A stretch of 36,485 nt of DNA, from positions 1 through 36,485 of the forward strand of contig QEUQ01000021.1 of the NCBI GenBank assembly GCA_003577105.1. Direction: 5' to 3'. Position numbers and translations under genes: made by a program. This DNA comes from Acidobacteriota bacterium. Lineage in GTDB: Bacteria; Actinomycetota; Acidimicrobiia; ATN3. Positions within the stretch are counted from its first letter, which is position 1. Each line of letters starts with the position of its first letter. Shown piece after piece: positions 7,956 to 16,994 of this stretch. A model generated the notes under the pieces. It did not search any database and was not told the origin of the DNA. It saw nothing but the letters and a program-made list of their open reading frames with translations.

Positions 7956-8510
7956 TCAGGCTCCAAGGTCTGCGAGAAGCCCCATCTCGCCGAGGCGCTC
8001 GACGAAATCATCAAGATCTAAGTCGAGAAGATGGCCGATCGTTCTCAGGTCATCGCGGCGTATCGTCAGCACTCGGCCATTGAAGTCCTGCCGCTCAAGC
8101 TGAATGCGAGTTAGGTACCGCTCGAGAACGGCCATCTCGGCAGAGCCGTTGCGCCTCAGGACCCTCAGATCGATAGCAACCGTCTCGCTGCCTCCCCGGG
8201 TCTCTCTTCCATGGATGACTCCGTCTTCACCGGGAAGCAGCTGATCCACGCTGACCGAATAGAACTCAGCTAGGCGCGACAGGCGCGGAACTGAAATGGA
8301 GCGCTCCCCCCGCTCGTACGCGCCGAGAACAGAAGCTTTGAATTCCTTGCCGGACTGGGCCTCGACGTCATGGAGGGACATCCCCTGCTGGCGGCGGATT
8401 TCCCTCAGCCGACTGCCTACCCGCCGGGCGTACTCACCGCGATCGGCGCTGTTATCGAGTTCGGCCGAGTCCTCTGTGATGTCGATATCTGTGCTCAATT
8501 TCCTGCCCAT
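7956..8510 (-). CDS. BldD-like XRE transcription regulator with c-di-GMP-binding signature
   Basis: A 184-residue DNA-binding regulator. An N-terminal XRE helix-turn-helix (residues 27-95: YARRVGSRLREIRRQQGMSL, then VLGAYERGERSISVPRLSRLAEFYSV and QLLPGEDG) closely resembles Streptomyces BldD as I recall it. The C-terminal domain has RYLTRIQLERQDFNGRVLTI followed by RRDDLRTI. This gives Arg140-Gln-Asp142, eight residues, then Arg151-x-x-Asp154, an exact fit to the RxD-X8-RxxD motif by which BldD binds tetrameric c-di-GMP. About 25 extra residues precede the BldD-equivalent start. I chose ATG 8510 because a possible promoter (8547-8574) lies upstream of it and because the longer frame from 8579 would begin before that promoter. 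BldD represses development genes with c-di-GMP as co-repressor; the regulon here is unknown. Confidence 0.85.
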   Translation of the reverse strand: MGRKLSTDIDITEDSAELDNSADRGEYARRVGSRLREIRRQQGMSLHDVEAQSGKEFKASVLGAYERGERSISVPRLSRLAEFYSVSVDQLLPGEDGVIHGRETRGGSETVAIDLRVLRRNGSAEMAVLERYLTRIQLERQDFNGRVLTIRRDDLRTIGHLLDLDLDDFVERLGEMGLLADLGA

Positions 8511-8546
8511 GCCTAGTCGCCATCGGCTGCGCCGCCCGCCGAAAGT

Positions 8547-8574
8547 GTTATCGCTTTGCACTCTAGCAAGGCAA
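8547..8574 (-). promoter_or_regulatory. Candidate promoter of the BldD-like gene
   Basis: On the minus strand TTGCCT (8574-8569) and GATAAC (8552-8547) are 16 bp apart, each matching four of six consensus bases. Transcription would start about 30 bases before ATG 8510. The spacer contains the dyad TTGC-N6-GCAA, preceded by two more TTGC words, a possible operator for autoregulation. The evidence is weak and positional only. Confidence 0.35.
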
Positions 8575-8618
8575 TGCAAGTCCCGCGGCGCCGCGTAGGC
8601 AGCGGGAGCAGAGCTTGT

Positions 8619-9710
8619 CTAGAGCTTCGAGGACCTCCGGCTCCGGCTCTCGCCTCCAACCTTCTCGCCCCTGAGCTCCGCGAGTTGACGGATCAGATCC
8701 GATTCGGCCTCAGAGAGATCGGTCGGCACGGTCACGTTAATCGTTACCACCAAGTCTCCCCTCCCTCGCCTGTGGATCCTCGGAACTCCGGCACCCTTGA
8801 TCTTGATCAGTGTGCCGTGCTGGGTACCAGGTTCGACAATAACCTCGGTGTCGCCATCGAGACTCGGAACCACGAGTGCCGTGCCGAGGGCAGCTTGTGC
8901 AATGGATATGTCGGCGCGATAGAACAAGTTAATGCCGTTGCGTTCTAGCACCGAGTGAGGGCGCACCCTCAGAGTCACGTACAAGTCACCCGGCCGGCCT
9001 CCCCGGCGCGCGGCGTGGCCGCGGCCTTCGATTCGAAGCTGAGACCCGTCTTCTATGCCGGCAGGAACCTCCACAGAGATTGTCCTGGCATCTTGAATTC
9101 TTCCCTCGCCTCGGCATGTCTGGCACGGACTCGTGATTTCCTCACCGGTGCCGCTGCATTGCTGGCATGGATACGCGACGGCGACAGGTCCGAGGAAAGT
9201 TCTGCGGACATCCCTTACTTCCCCCGTGCCACCGCAGCGGCTGCACCTACCGGGATGCGTGCCCGCCTCGGCACCCGATCCCGAGCAGCCCTCACAGGAA
9301 ACAAGCATTTCGATCGGGGGCAAGTCCAAAGTCGTACCGAAGACTCCCTGCTCGAAAGAGAGCTCTGCCTCGACGACGACATCGCCGCCCGAGGCGCGCC
9401 CGCGCCTTGAACCCGGGCGGCCAAAAGCATCGCCAAAGAACATATCGAAGATGCTGCCGAAGTCCGCGGGACCACCACCAACACCACCGGCGCGCTGACC
9501 GAACATGTCGTACTGCCGGCGACGCTCCGGATCCGAGAGGACTTCGTAAGCCTCGGCTACCTCTTTGAATCGCTCTTCGGCCTTGGGATCATCGGGGTTC
9601 GCGTCGGGGTGATACTCACGCGCCAGACTTCGAAATGCCGACTTGATCTCACGCGCGTCCGCATCTCGCCTGATGCCGAGGACTTCGTAGTAATCGAATT
9701 CGGCCCTCAC
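8619..9710 (-). CDS. dnaJ: Chaperone DnaJ (type I Hsp40)
   Basis: Co-chaperone that delivers unfolded clients to DnaK and stimulates its ATPase. The 363-residue protein has a J domain (DYYEVLGI at residue 6, HPD at 34-36, [10 protein letters not shown]), then a short glycine/phenylalanine-rich linker ([21 protein letters not shown]). The zinc domain has four CxxCxGxG repeats ([32 protein letters not shown]), followed by C-terminal substrate-binding domains. The start is GTG 9710 with GAGAGG five bases upstream. It lies 19 bp after hrcA, so it should be under the same CIRCE/HrcA heat-shock control. Many actinobacteria carry a second dnaJ beside dnaK; this one corresponds to the hrcA-linked copy. 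Confidence 0.97.
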   Translation of the reverse strand: MRAEFDYYEVLGIRRDADAREIKSAFRSLAREYHPDANPDDPKAEERFKEVAEAYEVLSDPERRRQYDMFGQRAGGVGGGPADFGSIFDMFFGDAFGRPGSRRGRASGGDVVVEAELSFEQGVFGTTLDLPPIEMLVSCEGCSGSGAEAGTHPGRCSRCGGTGEVRDVRRTFLGPVAVAYPCQQCSGTGEEITSPCQTCRGEGRIQDARTISVEVPAGIEDGSQLRIEGRGHAARRGGRPGDLYVTLRVRPHSVLERNGINLFYRADISIAQAALGTALVVPSLDGDTEVIVEPGTQHGTLIKIKGAGVPRIHRRGRGDLVVTINVTVPTDLSEAESDLIRQLAELRGEKVGGESRSRRSSKL

Positions 9711-9729
9711 CGGTGCCTCTCAGACTCGT

Positions 9730-10803
9730 TCATGCCAGAGGTCGACGCGAGCGCTTTGACGCAGAGCCATATTCGAGCAGATATCCCAGCCGACTTGATA
9801 TCTCGGCAACACCGGAGATCACCGTCGAGTAGTCCATTCTCGTAGGGCCAACTACCCCAATGGTGCCGAGATTCTGTCCGCCGGCCCCGAAGCCAGTCGC
9901 CACCAGTGTGCAGTGACGCAGCGCATCGAGGGGAATCTCGCCCCCGATCAGAACCGCGACCGGCTCGGCATCTACCGCGCTCCTAAGCAGTCCCACCAAC
10001 GTCGCCTGCTGCTCGAGGAGTTCGAGTACTCGATGAATGTCGGCCGGATCTCTGAATGAGCCCTCGGCTGCGGTCCTGTGCGCCCCACCGAGATAGTAGG
10101 GAGCCTGTGCCTCGAAGTCGTCGGCGTCAAAGGCCCGGGCCAACGCCGCGATGATCACCAGGGCTCCCTCGGCAGGCGGGTCCTTCGGGGCTCCCGCAAG
10201 ACTCAGGGCGGCTAGCTCGTTCAATCCCTCTAATGCCGTTTGCCCAACCATCGCGGCCTTGAATCTGCCGGCAGCCTCCTCTACATCGGCGACCGAAACC
10301 GCGTCTCCTAGGTCGATTCTCCGACTCTCCACCTGTCCGGTATCTGATACCAACGTCGCGAGGATCAGCGTGTCGCCAAGGCGATCGAGATGCGCGCCAC
10401 GTATGAGGCGCTGGCTCGCAACCGGCCCGACAACCACGGCGGCATGGTCGGTGACCTCGGCAACAAGGCGTGATGTCTCGGCGAGCAGGGTTCGCATTTC
10501 GGCCCGGGCATGTGAGAAGAAGCGCTCGACCATGCGCTTCAAAGCGGGACGAAGGTGAATCAAGTGCTCGACGTTGTCGACATACTGGCGATAGCCGAGG
10601 TCGGTCGGTACACGACCAGCCGAGGTGTGCGGCTGCTCTATATAGCCCTCACGCTCGAGCTGCTTCATGTCATTTCTTACCGTTGCAGCCGAGACGCCGA
10701 GATTGCGCGTCATTACAACGGTCTGCGAACCAACTGGTATTCCGGTCGAAATGTACTCCTCGACAATCGCCGAGAGGATCGCCTGTTTACGTTCGTCGAG
10801 CAT
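9730..10803 (-). CDS. hrcA: Heat-inducible transcription repressor HrcA
   Basis: Repressor that binds CIRCE operators and shuts off chaperone genes until heat titrates its folding by GroEL. The 357-residue protein has the N-terminal winged helix (MLDERKQAILSAIVEEYIST, then GVSAATVRNDMKQLEREGYI and QPHTSAGRVPTDLGYRQYVD). The central region and the C-terminal GIVGPTRMDYSTV-type core (here TIGVVGPTRMDYSTVISGV) are also present. The start is ATG 10803. A CIRCE-like element lies 37 bp upstream (10841-10867), so the gene is predicted to be autoregulated. The hrcA-dnaJ pair follows hemW, the normal actinobacterial order. Confidence 0.97.
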   Translation of the reverse strand: MLDERKQAILSAIVEEYISTGIPVGSQTVVMTRNLGVSAATVRNDMKQLEREGYIEQPHTSAGRVPTDLGYRQYVDNVEHLIHLRPALKRMVERFFSHARAEMRTLLAETSRLVAEVTDHAAVVVGPVASQRLIRGAHLDRLGDTLILATLVSDTGQVESRRIDLGDAVSVADVEEAAGRFKAAMVGQTALEGLNELAALSLAGAPKDPPAEGALVIIAALARAFDADDFEAQAPYYLGGAHRTAAEGSFRDPADIHRVLELLEQQATLVGLLRSAVDAEPVAVLIGGEIPLDALRHCTLVATGFGAGGQNLGTIGVVGPTRMDYSTVISGVAEISSRLGYLLEYGSASKRSRRPLA

Positions 10804-10840
10804 GTAACGAGCCTGTCAAGAACCTAGAGCAGCGCGGATT

Positions 10841-10867
10841 TTAGCACTCAGACCCAGCGACTGATAA
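10841..10867 (-). promoter_or_regulatory. CIRCE operator (HrcA box) overlapping hemW stop
   Basis: On the plus strand TTAGCACTC (10841-10849), a 9-base spacer, then GACTGATAA (10859-10867). This fits the CIRCE pattern TTAGCACTC-N9-GAGTGCTAA, with the left arm perfect and the right arm seven of nine. It lies 37 bp upstream of the hrcA ATG. On the minus strand TTATCA (10867-10862) and TAAAAT (10843-10838) are 18 bp apart and could be the -35 and -10, so bound HrcA would cover the promoter. The hemW stop codon (10843-10841) is part of the element. Confidence 0.85.
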
Positions 10868-11992
10868 CAGCCGGATCACGATTTCGTTACCCAGCGCAAA
10901 GCCCTTGGCGGTGGGTCTCAACCTGCCATCAGTGGCCAGGACGAGCCCGGCTCCGCTCAGGAAGTCGATGGCTCCCTCGCAACCTCGGGGCAGTTCAGAG
11001 ATCGAGACCCCCGCCGCCCTTCGCATGCCAAGCGAGACGCGATCGAAGACCTCGATTTCTGATGTGATCCGTTCAGATCCGGCGCTCAGCACCCCGAGAT
11101 CCGACAAATACGAGCGAGGATCCCGGTGATTCCAGAATCGAGTGCCGCCAATATGGGAATGTGCGCCAGAGCCAAAACCGCGATACTCGCCCCCACCCCA
11201 GTACATGAGATTGTGCCTGCAGGCCTCACCCGGTTTCGCCCACGCCGACACCTCATATCGCACATAACCCGCGTTGGCGAGAATCTCGGCCGCAACAGAC
11301 ATCTTCTCGGCCTGGCTGTCATCGTCAGGTGCTCGGCAATGGCCATCTCGGACTTGTCGCCACAGCTTCGTACCCGCCTCGACCGTTAGGGAGTACGCCG
11401 ATATGTGGCCGGGGTCGAGCGCGATCGCAGCATCGAGTGACTGGCGCCAGTCAGCCAGCGCTTCTCCGGGAGCGCCATAAATCAAGTCGAGGTTGAGCCG
11501 ACCAATCCCTGCACCACGGGCTGCATCGACAGCGGCGGCAACTGCACCGAAATTATGCCGGCGGCCCAGGCTCTTCAGGACGTGCGGAAGCGCCGACTGC
11601 ATGCCAATTGAAATGCGATTGGCGCCGGCGGCTGCAGCCGCGATCGCGACGTCAGCTGTAAGGCTCTCCGGATTTGCCTCAACCGTCACCTCGGCCTCAT
11701 CGCTGCGAGGTATGGCGGCAATGAGCTTGCCGAGGAGGTCTGGCCCCAGTGACGTCGGGGTTCCCCCGCCAACAAAGACCGTGTCGCACGAGCTGATGCC
11801 CGATTTCGAAACTTCCTGGCAGAGACCTTCGACGTAGGTTCCCGCCAGGTCAGACATTCCATCAAAGGAAGCGAAGTCGCAGTAGCCGCACTTGGCCGTG
11901 CAGAAGGGAACATGCACGTAGATGCCGAATAGTCCGGCGCAGTAGTCGGCCAGCTCTGGCGCATCGGGATGCACGGGAGTCGTCGCAATCAT
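10841..11992 (-). CDS. hemW: HemW-type radical-SAM heme chaperone (HemN-like)
   Basis: Member of the family once called oxygen-independent coproporphyrinogen oxidase, now regarded as a heme carrier/insertase. The 383-residue protein has Cys31, Cys35 and Cys38 in CTAKCGYC for the 4Fe-4S cluster. It lacks the fourth-position Cys that marks true HemN (CxxxCxxCxC), since Asp follows the third Cys plus none further, which supports HemW. Other motifs are YVHVPF, VFVGGGTPTSL, VEANPES, RISIGMQS, LDLIYGAPGE and SAYSLTVEAGT. The C-terminal winged-helix-like region follows the HNLMYW segment. The start ATG 11992 overlaps the lepA stop by one base (TGATG). The stop codon lies inside the CIRCE element that controls hrcA. 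Confidence 0.93.
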   Translation of the reverse strand: MIATTPVHPDAPELADYCAGLFGIYVHVPFCTAKCGYCDFASFDGMSDLAGTYVEGLCQEVSKSGISSCDTVFVGGGTPTSLGPDLLGKLIAAIPRSDEAEVTVEANPESLTADVAIAAAAAGANRISIGMQSALPHVLKSLGRRHNFGAVAAAVDAARGAGIGRLNLDLIYGAPGEALADWRQSLDAAIALDPGHISAYSLTVEAGTKLWRQVRDGHCRAPDDDSQAEKMSVAAEILANAGYVRYEVSAWAKPGEACRHNLMYWGGGEYRGFGSGAHSHIGGTRFWNHRDPRSYLSDLGVLSAGSERITSEIEVFDRVSLGMRRAAGVSISELPRGCEGAIDFLSGAGLVLATDGRLRPTAKGFALGNEIVIRLLSVAGSEC

Positions 11993-13803
11993 CAGCTGTC
12001 GATCCTCAACGCCGAAATGAATGCGTCCTGAGGCACTTCGACCGACCCAATTTGCTTCATCCGCTTGCGACCCTCCTTCTGGCGTTCGAGTAGCTTTCGC
12101 TTTCTCGATACGTCACCGCCATAGCACTTGGCCAGGACGTCTTTGCGCTTAGCCTTGACGGTCTCGCGTGCAATGACCCTGCCCCCAATTGCCGCTTGAA
12201 TCGCGATATCAAAGAGTTGGCGCGGGATCAGCTCTCGCAGCTTCGAAACCATCGCCTTCCCGTAGGCATACGCCTTTTCCCGATGCACAATCGATGAAAA
12301 CGCGTCGACTGGGTCTCCGGCGAGGAGCACATCTACCCTCACGAGATTTGCCGCCTCGTGGCCGGCCGGTTCGTAGTCGAGGCTCGCGTATCCGCGGGTT
12401 CGCGACTTGAGAGCATCGAAGAAGTCCACGACGATCTCTGCGAGCGGGAGTCGATAGACAATCTCGACCCTGGCTTGCGACAGGTATTCGAGGCGCTCCT
12501 GCTCCCCGCGCCTCGCCTGGCAGAGCTCCATCACCGGGCCGAGGTACTCGCTCGGCGTCAGGATCGTCGCTCGCACCATCGGCTCTTCGACCGCGTCCAA
12601 TTCGCCGGACGACGGCAGATCTGTCGGAGTTCGGACTACTCTCGTATCTCCGTTGCGCATGACCGCCCGGTATTCGACCGTCGGAGCCGTGGTGACGAGT
12701 GCCATGCCGTACTCTCGCTCGAGGCGCTCCTTGACGATCTCCATGTGCAGCAGGCCAAGGAATCCGCACCTGAAACCGAATCCAAGTGCCTTTGATGTCT
12801 CGGGTTCGTAAGTAAACGATGCATCGTTTAGAGAAAGCTTCTCGAGGGAGACTCGCAACTCCGGGTAGTCGCCGCCATCGATCGGATACAGGCCGCAGAA
12901 CACCATCGGCTTGGGCTCCTGATACCCCGGCAATGGAGCCGATGCCGGGTTCTCCGCGAGTGTGACCGTATCCCCGACCTTGGCTTGAGAGACGTCTTTG
13001 ATACCCGCGATCAGATAGCCCACCTCCCCAGGCCCGATGGATTTCACGGGCGTCATCGCCGGTGTGAGTACTCCGATTTCCTCGGCTTCGTGGCTCGCAC
13101 CCGTGGCCATCATCTTCACGCGAATCCCGGATCGAAGCTCACCCTCGACGACCCTGATCGAGCTAATCACCCCTCGGTACTGGTCGTAATAGCTGTCAAA
13201 GATCAGGGCCCTGAGTGCCACGTTGGCCTCACCCGATGGACTCGGGATCCGTTCAACAATGGCCTCGAGAATTTCGGGGACTCCCTCTCCGGTCTTCGCA
13301 CTCGCCAGGAGAATCTGAGATGTGTCGATCCCGAGGAGTCCGGAGATCTCGGCTGCAGCCGTCTCCGGGTCCGCCGCGGGCAGATCGATCTTGTTCAGCA
13401 CAGGCACGATCTCTAGCCCTGCACCGACTGCCAGGTAGGAGTTCGCCAGCGTCTGGGCCTCAATGCCCTGGGCGGCATCGACTAGCAGGAGCGCGCCCTC
13501 ACAAGCGTCGAGACTCTTTGAGACTTCGTAGGAGAAATCCACGTGACCAGGAGTGTCGATCAAGTTGAGGATGTACTCCCGACCATCTGGCGAGGTGTAG
13601 GGAATCCGGACGGTCTGGGCCTTTATGGTGATCCCTCGCTCACGCTCAAGATCCATGGTGTCGAGCACCTGATCGCGCATGTCCCGCTCGGAGATGGCGC
13701 CGGTGATCTCGAGAAGACGGTCGGCGAGGGTCGACTTGCCGTGGTCAATGTGGGCGATGATAGAAAAGTTGCGAATTCGTTCTGTACGGGGCAAATGAGG
13801 CAA
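11992..13803 (-). CDS. lepA: Elongation factor 4 (LepA) back-translocase GTPase
   Basis: Ribosome-binding GTPase that can reverse translocation and is linked to stalled ribosomes and initiation-stage assembly. At 603 residues it is full length. G motifs are [10 protein letters not shown] (G1, residues 17-26), [17 protein letters not shown], and NKIDLP; the EF-G-like domains II, III and V follow. The LepA-specific C-terminal domain includes [20 protein letters not shown] and [16 protein letters not shown], which is diagnostic. The start is TTG 13803, with AGGA only a base or so away; TTG 13794, three codons in, has better spacing and may be the real start. It is divergent from rpsT with 86 bp between them, and overlaps hemW by one base. 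Confidence 0.97.
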   Translation of the reverse strand: MPHLPRTERIRNFSIIAHIDHGKSTLADRLLEITGAISERDMRDQVLDTMDLERERGITIKAQTVRIPYTSPDGREYILNLIDTPGHVDFSYEVSKSLDACEGALLLVDAAQGIEAQTLANSYLAVGAGLEIVPVLNKIDLPAADPETAAAEISGLLGIDTSQILLASAKTGEGVPEILEAIVERIPSPSGEANVALRALIFDSYYDQYRGVISSIRVVEGELRSGIRVKMMATGASHEAEEIGVLTPAMTPVKSIGPGEVGYLIAGIKDVSQAKVGDTVTLAENPASAPLPGYQEPKPMVFCGLYPIDGGDYPELRVSLEKLSLNDASFTYEPETSKALGFGFRCGFLGLLHMEIVKERLEREYGMALVTTAPTVEYRAVMRNGDTRVVRTPTDLPSSGELDAVEEPMVRATILTPSEYLGPVMELCQARRGEQERLEYLSQARVEIVYRLPLAEIVVDFFDALKSRTRGYASLDYEPAGHEAANLVRVDVLLAGDPVDAFSSIVHREKAYAYGKAMVSKLRELIPRQLFDIAIQAAIGGRVIARETVKAKRKDVLAKCYGGDVSRKRKLLERQKEGRKRMKQIGSVEVPQDAFISALRIDS

Positions 13804-13889
13804 TTCCTGTGAGCTGGGAGCTTTCGAGATTGTAGCTTCCGTGTGATACCCTCCACGCTCCCCTCAAAGTCCACCACGGAGCAAAATAC

Positions 13890-14156
13890 GTGGCCAACAT
13901 CAGGTCTCAGATCAAGCGAAACCGCCAAAACGAGAAACGCAGGTTGCGCAACAAGCAGGTTCGTTCCGAGCTCAAGACGCGCACTCGGCGCGTGCGTGAA
14001 GCGATTCAGTCCGGTGACAGCGAATCCATCGAAGCGGCCCTGCGCAGCGCTGGGAAGGCATATGACAAGGCCGCAGCCAAGGGTGTGATCCACAAGAACA
14101 AGGCAGCCAATGCCAAGTCACGCCTCGCCAAGCAGGTCACGAGAGAAACTACCTGA
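13890..14156 (+). CDS. rpsT: 30S ribosomal protein S20
   Basis: Primary 16S-rRNA-binding protein of the small subunit. The 88-residue protein is highly basic and fully typical: [21 protein letters not shown] at the start, [12 protein letters not shown], then the [20 protein letters not shown] signature near the C terminus. The start is GTG 13890 with GGAG eight bases upstream. It is the only plus-strand gene between 6655 and 25035. Its last eight bases overlap the 3' end of convergent holA, so the two terminate against each other without a visible hairpin terminator. Confidence 0.97.
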   Translation: MANIRSQIKRNRQNEKRRLRNKQVRSELKTRTRRVREAIQSGDSESIEAALRSAGKAYDKAAAKGVIHKNKAANAKSRLAKQVTRETT

Positions 14157-15123
14157 CTGCTCGCGCAGAAGCGCCGCTCAAGCCGCATAGCCTTATCACC
14201 AGTAGTTCAAGCACCGTTTCGGGTTGTTGAGCGCTTGCTCCCTTGAGGTCCAGATCTGCCTTGGCCAGTAGCGAGATCGCTCTTCGGACCCCTTTCACGC
14301 CAAGCCGAGACGCTTGAGCTAGTGCCTTCTCGGCTGGAAAGGCCTTGATTCCAAGCTCCTTGGCTGCCTCGCCTGAACTCAGATCACGCCCTGCGACCCG
14401 GGCGAGACGCCTGTAGTGCCCGTGCAGGAGCGCGAGGAGCTGAAGCGGATGACTTCCCTCAGCAATGGCTCCGGAAAGATACGCGAGCGAGCTCTCGGTA
14501 GCCCCCCGGTCAATGGAATCTGTCAGGTCCCAGGCGGCTCCCTTTCGGGGACCGCTTGCGGCCGATGCGACCTCGTCGATTCCGATGTTGGTCTCGCCGG
14601 GGTAAGCGACCTGGAGCTGACGCAAGAAGGGCCCGACCGCGGTCACTGAGTCACCTAGCAACTCTGCTATGTAGACCGATGCGTCACGAGACAAGACGAG
14701 TCCAACTGATCTCGCGCGCTCGGCAACCCACTCACCTCGCTTGTGAGGTGGCGGGACGGCCGTGGAAATGAGCTCGCCGGACTCCTTGAGGGCTGCAGAA
14801 AGATCACGAGGCAGCCGGCCACCTGCCGATATCAAGAGCACCGCGTCTGGAGATGGCTGCTTCAGATAGTCGGCGATCGCGGACCCTTCCGACGAGCTGA
14901 TCGAGGTGAGGCGGGCTAGGAGAATCCGTTGACCGTCGACAAATGCCGGCGTCCACGCAGCACTGAGCATCTCTTCAATTGCGTTCTCGCCCTCAAATTC
15001 CGAAACGACCATCTCGGGATTCCTGTCGCCGAGGAGCTCCTGGCGCGTGGCATCAATAGCCTCGCTGACGAGATGACTATCGGAACCCTGTACCAAATAT
15101 GCGGCAGGCCGTTTCTCTTCCAC
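14149..15123 (-). CDS. holA: DNA polymerase III delta subunit (HolA)
   Basis: Clamp-loader subunit that opens the beta sliding clamp. The 324-residue protein matches family length. N-terminal AAA+-like region: [37 protein letters not shown] and [13 protein letters not shown]-terminal helical region: [41 protein letters not shown] and [16 protein letters not shown]. Delta does not bind ATP, and no P-loop is present. The start is GTG 15123, overlapping the ABC permease stop by one base (TAGTG), so it is coupled to the exporter genes. In many actinobacteria holA directly follows comEC; here two ABC genes stand between. Confidence 0.93.
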   Translation of the reverse strand: MEEKRPAAYLVQGSDSHLVSEAIDATRQELLGDRNPEMVVSEFEGENAIEEMLSAAWTPAFVDGQRILLARLTSISSSEGSAIADYLKQPSPDAVLLISAGGRLPRDLSAALKESGELISTAVPPPHKRGEWVAERARSVGLVLSRDASVYIAELLGDSVTAVGPFLRQLQVAYPGETNIGIDEVASAASGPRKGAAWDLTDSIDRGATESSLAYLSGAIAEGSHPLQLLALLHGHYRRLARVAGRDLSSGEAAKELGIKAFPAEKALAQASRLGVKGVRRAISLLAKADLDLKGASAQQPETVLELLVIRLCGLSGASARAVR

Positions 15124-15998
15124 TACTCAACCTGCCGGAACGTCAAGACCGACACGCTAAGGGCGAGCGCTCCAAATATGGCTACGACGAGCAAGAGCAT
15201 CCAGGTAGGCAAGACCCAGCTCCCCCAGGTGATGTTGAGTCCAGCGGCCTGAGCGGCATCAGGCGGAAGCGGATCGGCGGAGAACATCACTCTTCGAAGG
15301 GCAACCACCGCATAGGTCATCGGATTCGCTCGAACAAGCACACTGAGCCAGCTCGGCAACGAGCCAATCGGGAAGAGGGCACCTGAGAGAAAGAAGATCG
15401 GCATCAAGAAGAACTGCATTACAGCTTGGAACGACTCGATTCGCTGCATTCGCGACGCGACGACGATTCCCAATGAAGTAAGGCAGAACGCCAACAGCGC
15501 CATGATTGCGAGGGCCTCGATCACGATCAGCGGGGTAAGACGTATGCTGGCGAATGGGGCAAGAACGAGAACCAGCGCACCTTGGACCGTGGCAACCGAA
15601 GCACCACCGAGAGCTTTGCCCATGACGATTCCGCTTCTTGGTACCGGCGCCACGAGCATTTCGCGCAAGAAGCCAAACTCACGATCCCAGACGATTGAGA
15701 CTGCCGAAAACACGGCCGAAAAGAGCACGGTCATGCCCAGAACACCAGGAAAGAGAAACATCTTGAAATCGAATCCGACACTTGCGCGGCCTACCAAGGA
15801 GCCAAGGCCGGTACCGAAAACAAACAGGTAAAGAATCGGCTGAGCGAAGGATGTGACAACTCGCATCTTCGAGCGGCCGAACCGAATCAACTCGCGCTGC
15901 CACACGGTAGTGATTGCCCTTACGGTGTTTGCGAGACTCCTGTCCTCGGGAGTCACCGCAGCTCTTTCCGAAAGCGCGCTGCCGCCTTTCGTGCTCAC
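15123..15998 (-). CDS. ABC-2 type exporter, membrane subunit (DrrB-like)
   Basis: Permease half of an ABC exporter, 291 residues with six hydrophobic segments. After a hydrophilic 20-residue N-terminal tail comes TVWQRELIRFGRSKMRVVTSF, then SFAQPILYLFVFGTGLG, the FLFPGVLGMTVLFSAVF segment, FLREMLVAPVPRSGIVMGKALGG (a family-typical cytoplasmic loop), PIFFLSGALFPI and the ANPMTYAVVALR segment. The fold resembles DrrB, NodJ and polysaccharide/antibiotic exporters. It starts at GTG 15998, overlapping the ATPase gene by four bases (GTGA), and ends one base into holA. Cargo is unknown; drug, lipid or glycan export are all possible. Confidence 0.9.
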   Translation of the reverse strand: MSTKGGSALSERAAVTPEDRSLANTVRAITTVWQRELIRFGRSKMRVVTSFAQPILYLFVFGTGLGSLVGRASVGFDFKMFLFPGVLGMTVLFSAVFSAVSIVWDREFGFLREMLVAPVPRSGIVMGKALGGASVATVQGALVLVLAPFASIRLTPLIVIEALAIMALLAFCLTSLGIVVASRMQRIESFQAVMQFFLMPIFFLSGALFPIGSLPSWLSVLVRANPMTYAVVALRRVMFSADPLPPDAAQAAGLNITWGSWVLPTWMLLLVVAIFGALALSVSVLTFRQVE

Positions 15999-16987
15999 GC
16001 AGACCGCCTAGTGGTTGAGCGAATCCAAGGGTTGTCCCGGTTGATCTGAGTCGAGTCCGCGTCGGCGTCGCGAATGGCACGTCCGGTGTACTTCACGAAG
16101 ACATCATCTAAAGTCGGCTTGCGGGTCGAGATCGAGCGCACTCCAATATCTAACGCCTCAATCAGGCGCGGAATGAAGGCCTCACCGTCGGGAACCATGC
16201 ACGTAAGCCGGTCTCCCTCCAGCGCGGCCTCCACGCCGAGACGCTCCTTGATCTGACGCCATGATTCCGGGTCGTCTTCGGTCTGAAGAGTCACACAATC
16301 CTCACCCACAGATGCCTTGAGAGCAGCCGGAGTGTCAATTGCGACAATTTTTCCTGCGTCGATGATCGCGATCCTCGAGCAGCGCTCGGCCTCTTCGAGA
16401 TAGTGAGTAGTCAGAAAGATCGTGATGTCTTCGGTCCGGCTCAACTCGTCAATGTAATCCCAAATGTGCAGGCGAGTCTGGGGATCGAGTCCTACCGTCG
16501 GCTCATCGAGAAACAGCACTCTTGGACTGTGCATCAGCCCCCTGGCAATCTCGAGCCTTCGCCTCATGCCCCCCGAGAACGTGCGCACAAGATCGCCTCG
16601 GCGGCTTTCAAGCTCGACCATCTTCAGGACCTTGGTCATGCGATCTTTGAGATGCGCTCGGCCAAGTCCATAGAGGACACCGTGAAATCGCAGATTCTGC
16701 TCAGCCGTGAGGAGCTCGTCGAGGGTTGGGTCCTGAAAGACAAGCCCGATGTTCTTGCGGACTCGCTCACGCTCTGAGACGACATCTCTCCCTGCGACTA
16801 TCGCCGAGCCAGAGGTCGGTTTGACCAGAGTGCAGAGCATCGAGATCGTCGTTGTCTTGCCTGCGCCGTTTGGACCAAGGAATCCAAACATCTCTCCGGC
16901 GTCAACTTCGAATGTGATGCCGTCGACGGCGCGAAGCTTTCCGTAGGCCTTTGCTAAGTCATGTACTTCAACAGCATTCGTGGACAT
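15995..16987 (-). CDS. ABC exporter ATP-binding subunit (DrrA-like)
   Basis: ATPase that powers the adjacent ABC-2 permease. The 330-residue protein has Walker A GPNGAGKTT at 38-46, Q-loop VFQDPTLDELLTAEQN at about 84-98, signature FSGGMRRRLEIARG at 137-150, Walker B VLFLDEPTVGLD at 157-168 and the H-loop LTTHYLEEAE. A C-terminal extension of about 100 residues contains the RKPTLDDVFVKYTG segment typical of DrrA-type ATPases (daunorubicin resistance family). That resemblance defines the family and does not show a drug substrate. It lies 7 bp downstream of comEC and overlaps the permease by four bases, so it appears to be part of the comEA-comEC-holA transcript. Confidence 0.93.
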   Translation of the reverse strand: MSTNAVEVHDLAKAYGKLRAVDGITFEVDAGEMFGFLGPNGAGKTTTISMLCTLVKPTSGSAIVAGRDVVSERERVRKNIGLVFQDPTLDELLTAEQNLRFHGVLYGLGRAHLKDRMTKVLKMVELESRRGDLVRTFSGGMRRRLEIARGLMHSPRVLFLDEPTVGLDPQTRLHIWDYIDELSRTEDITIFLTTHYLEEAERCSRIAIIDAGKIVAIDTPAALKASVGEDCVTLQTEDDPESWRQIKERLGVEAALEGDRLTCMVPDGEAFIPRLIEALDIGVRSISTRKPTLDDVFVKYTGRAIRDADADSTQINRDNPWIRSTTRRSA

Positions 16988-16994
16988 CGCCCGA

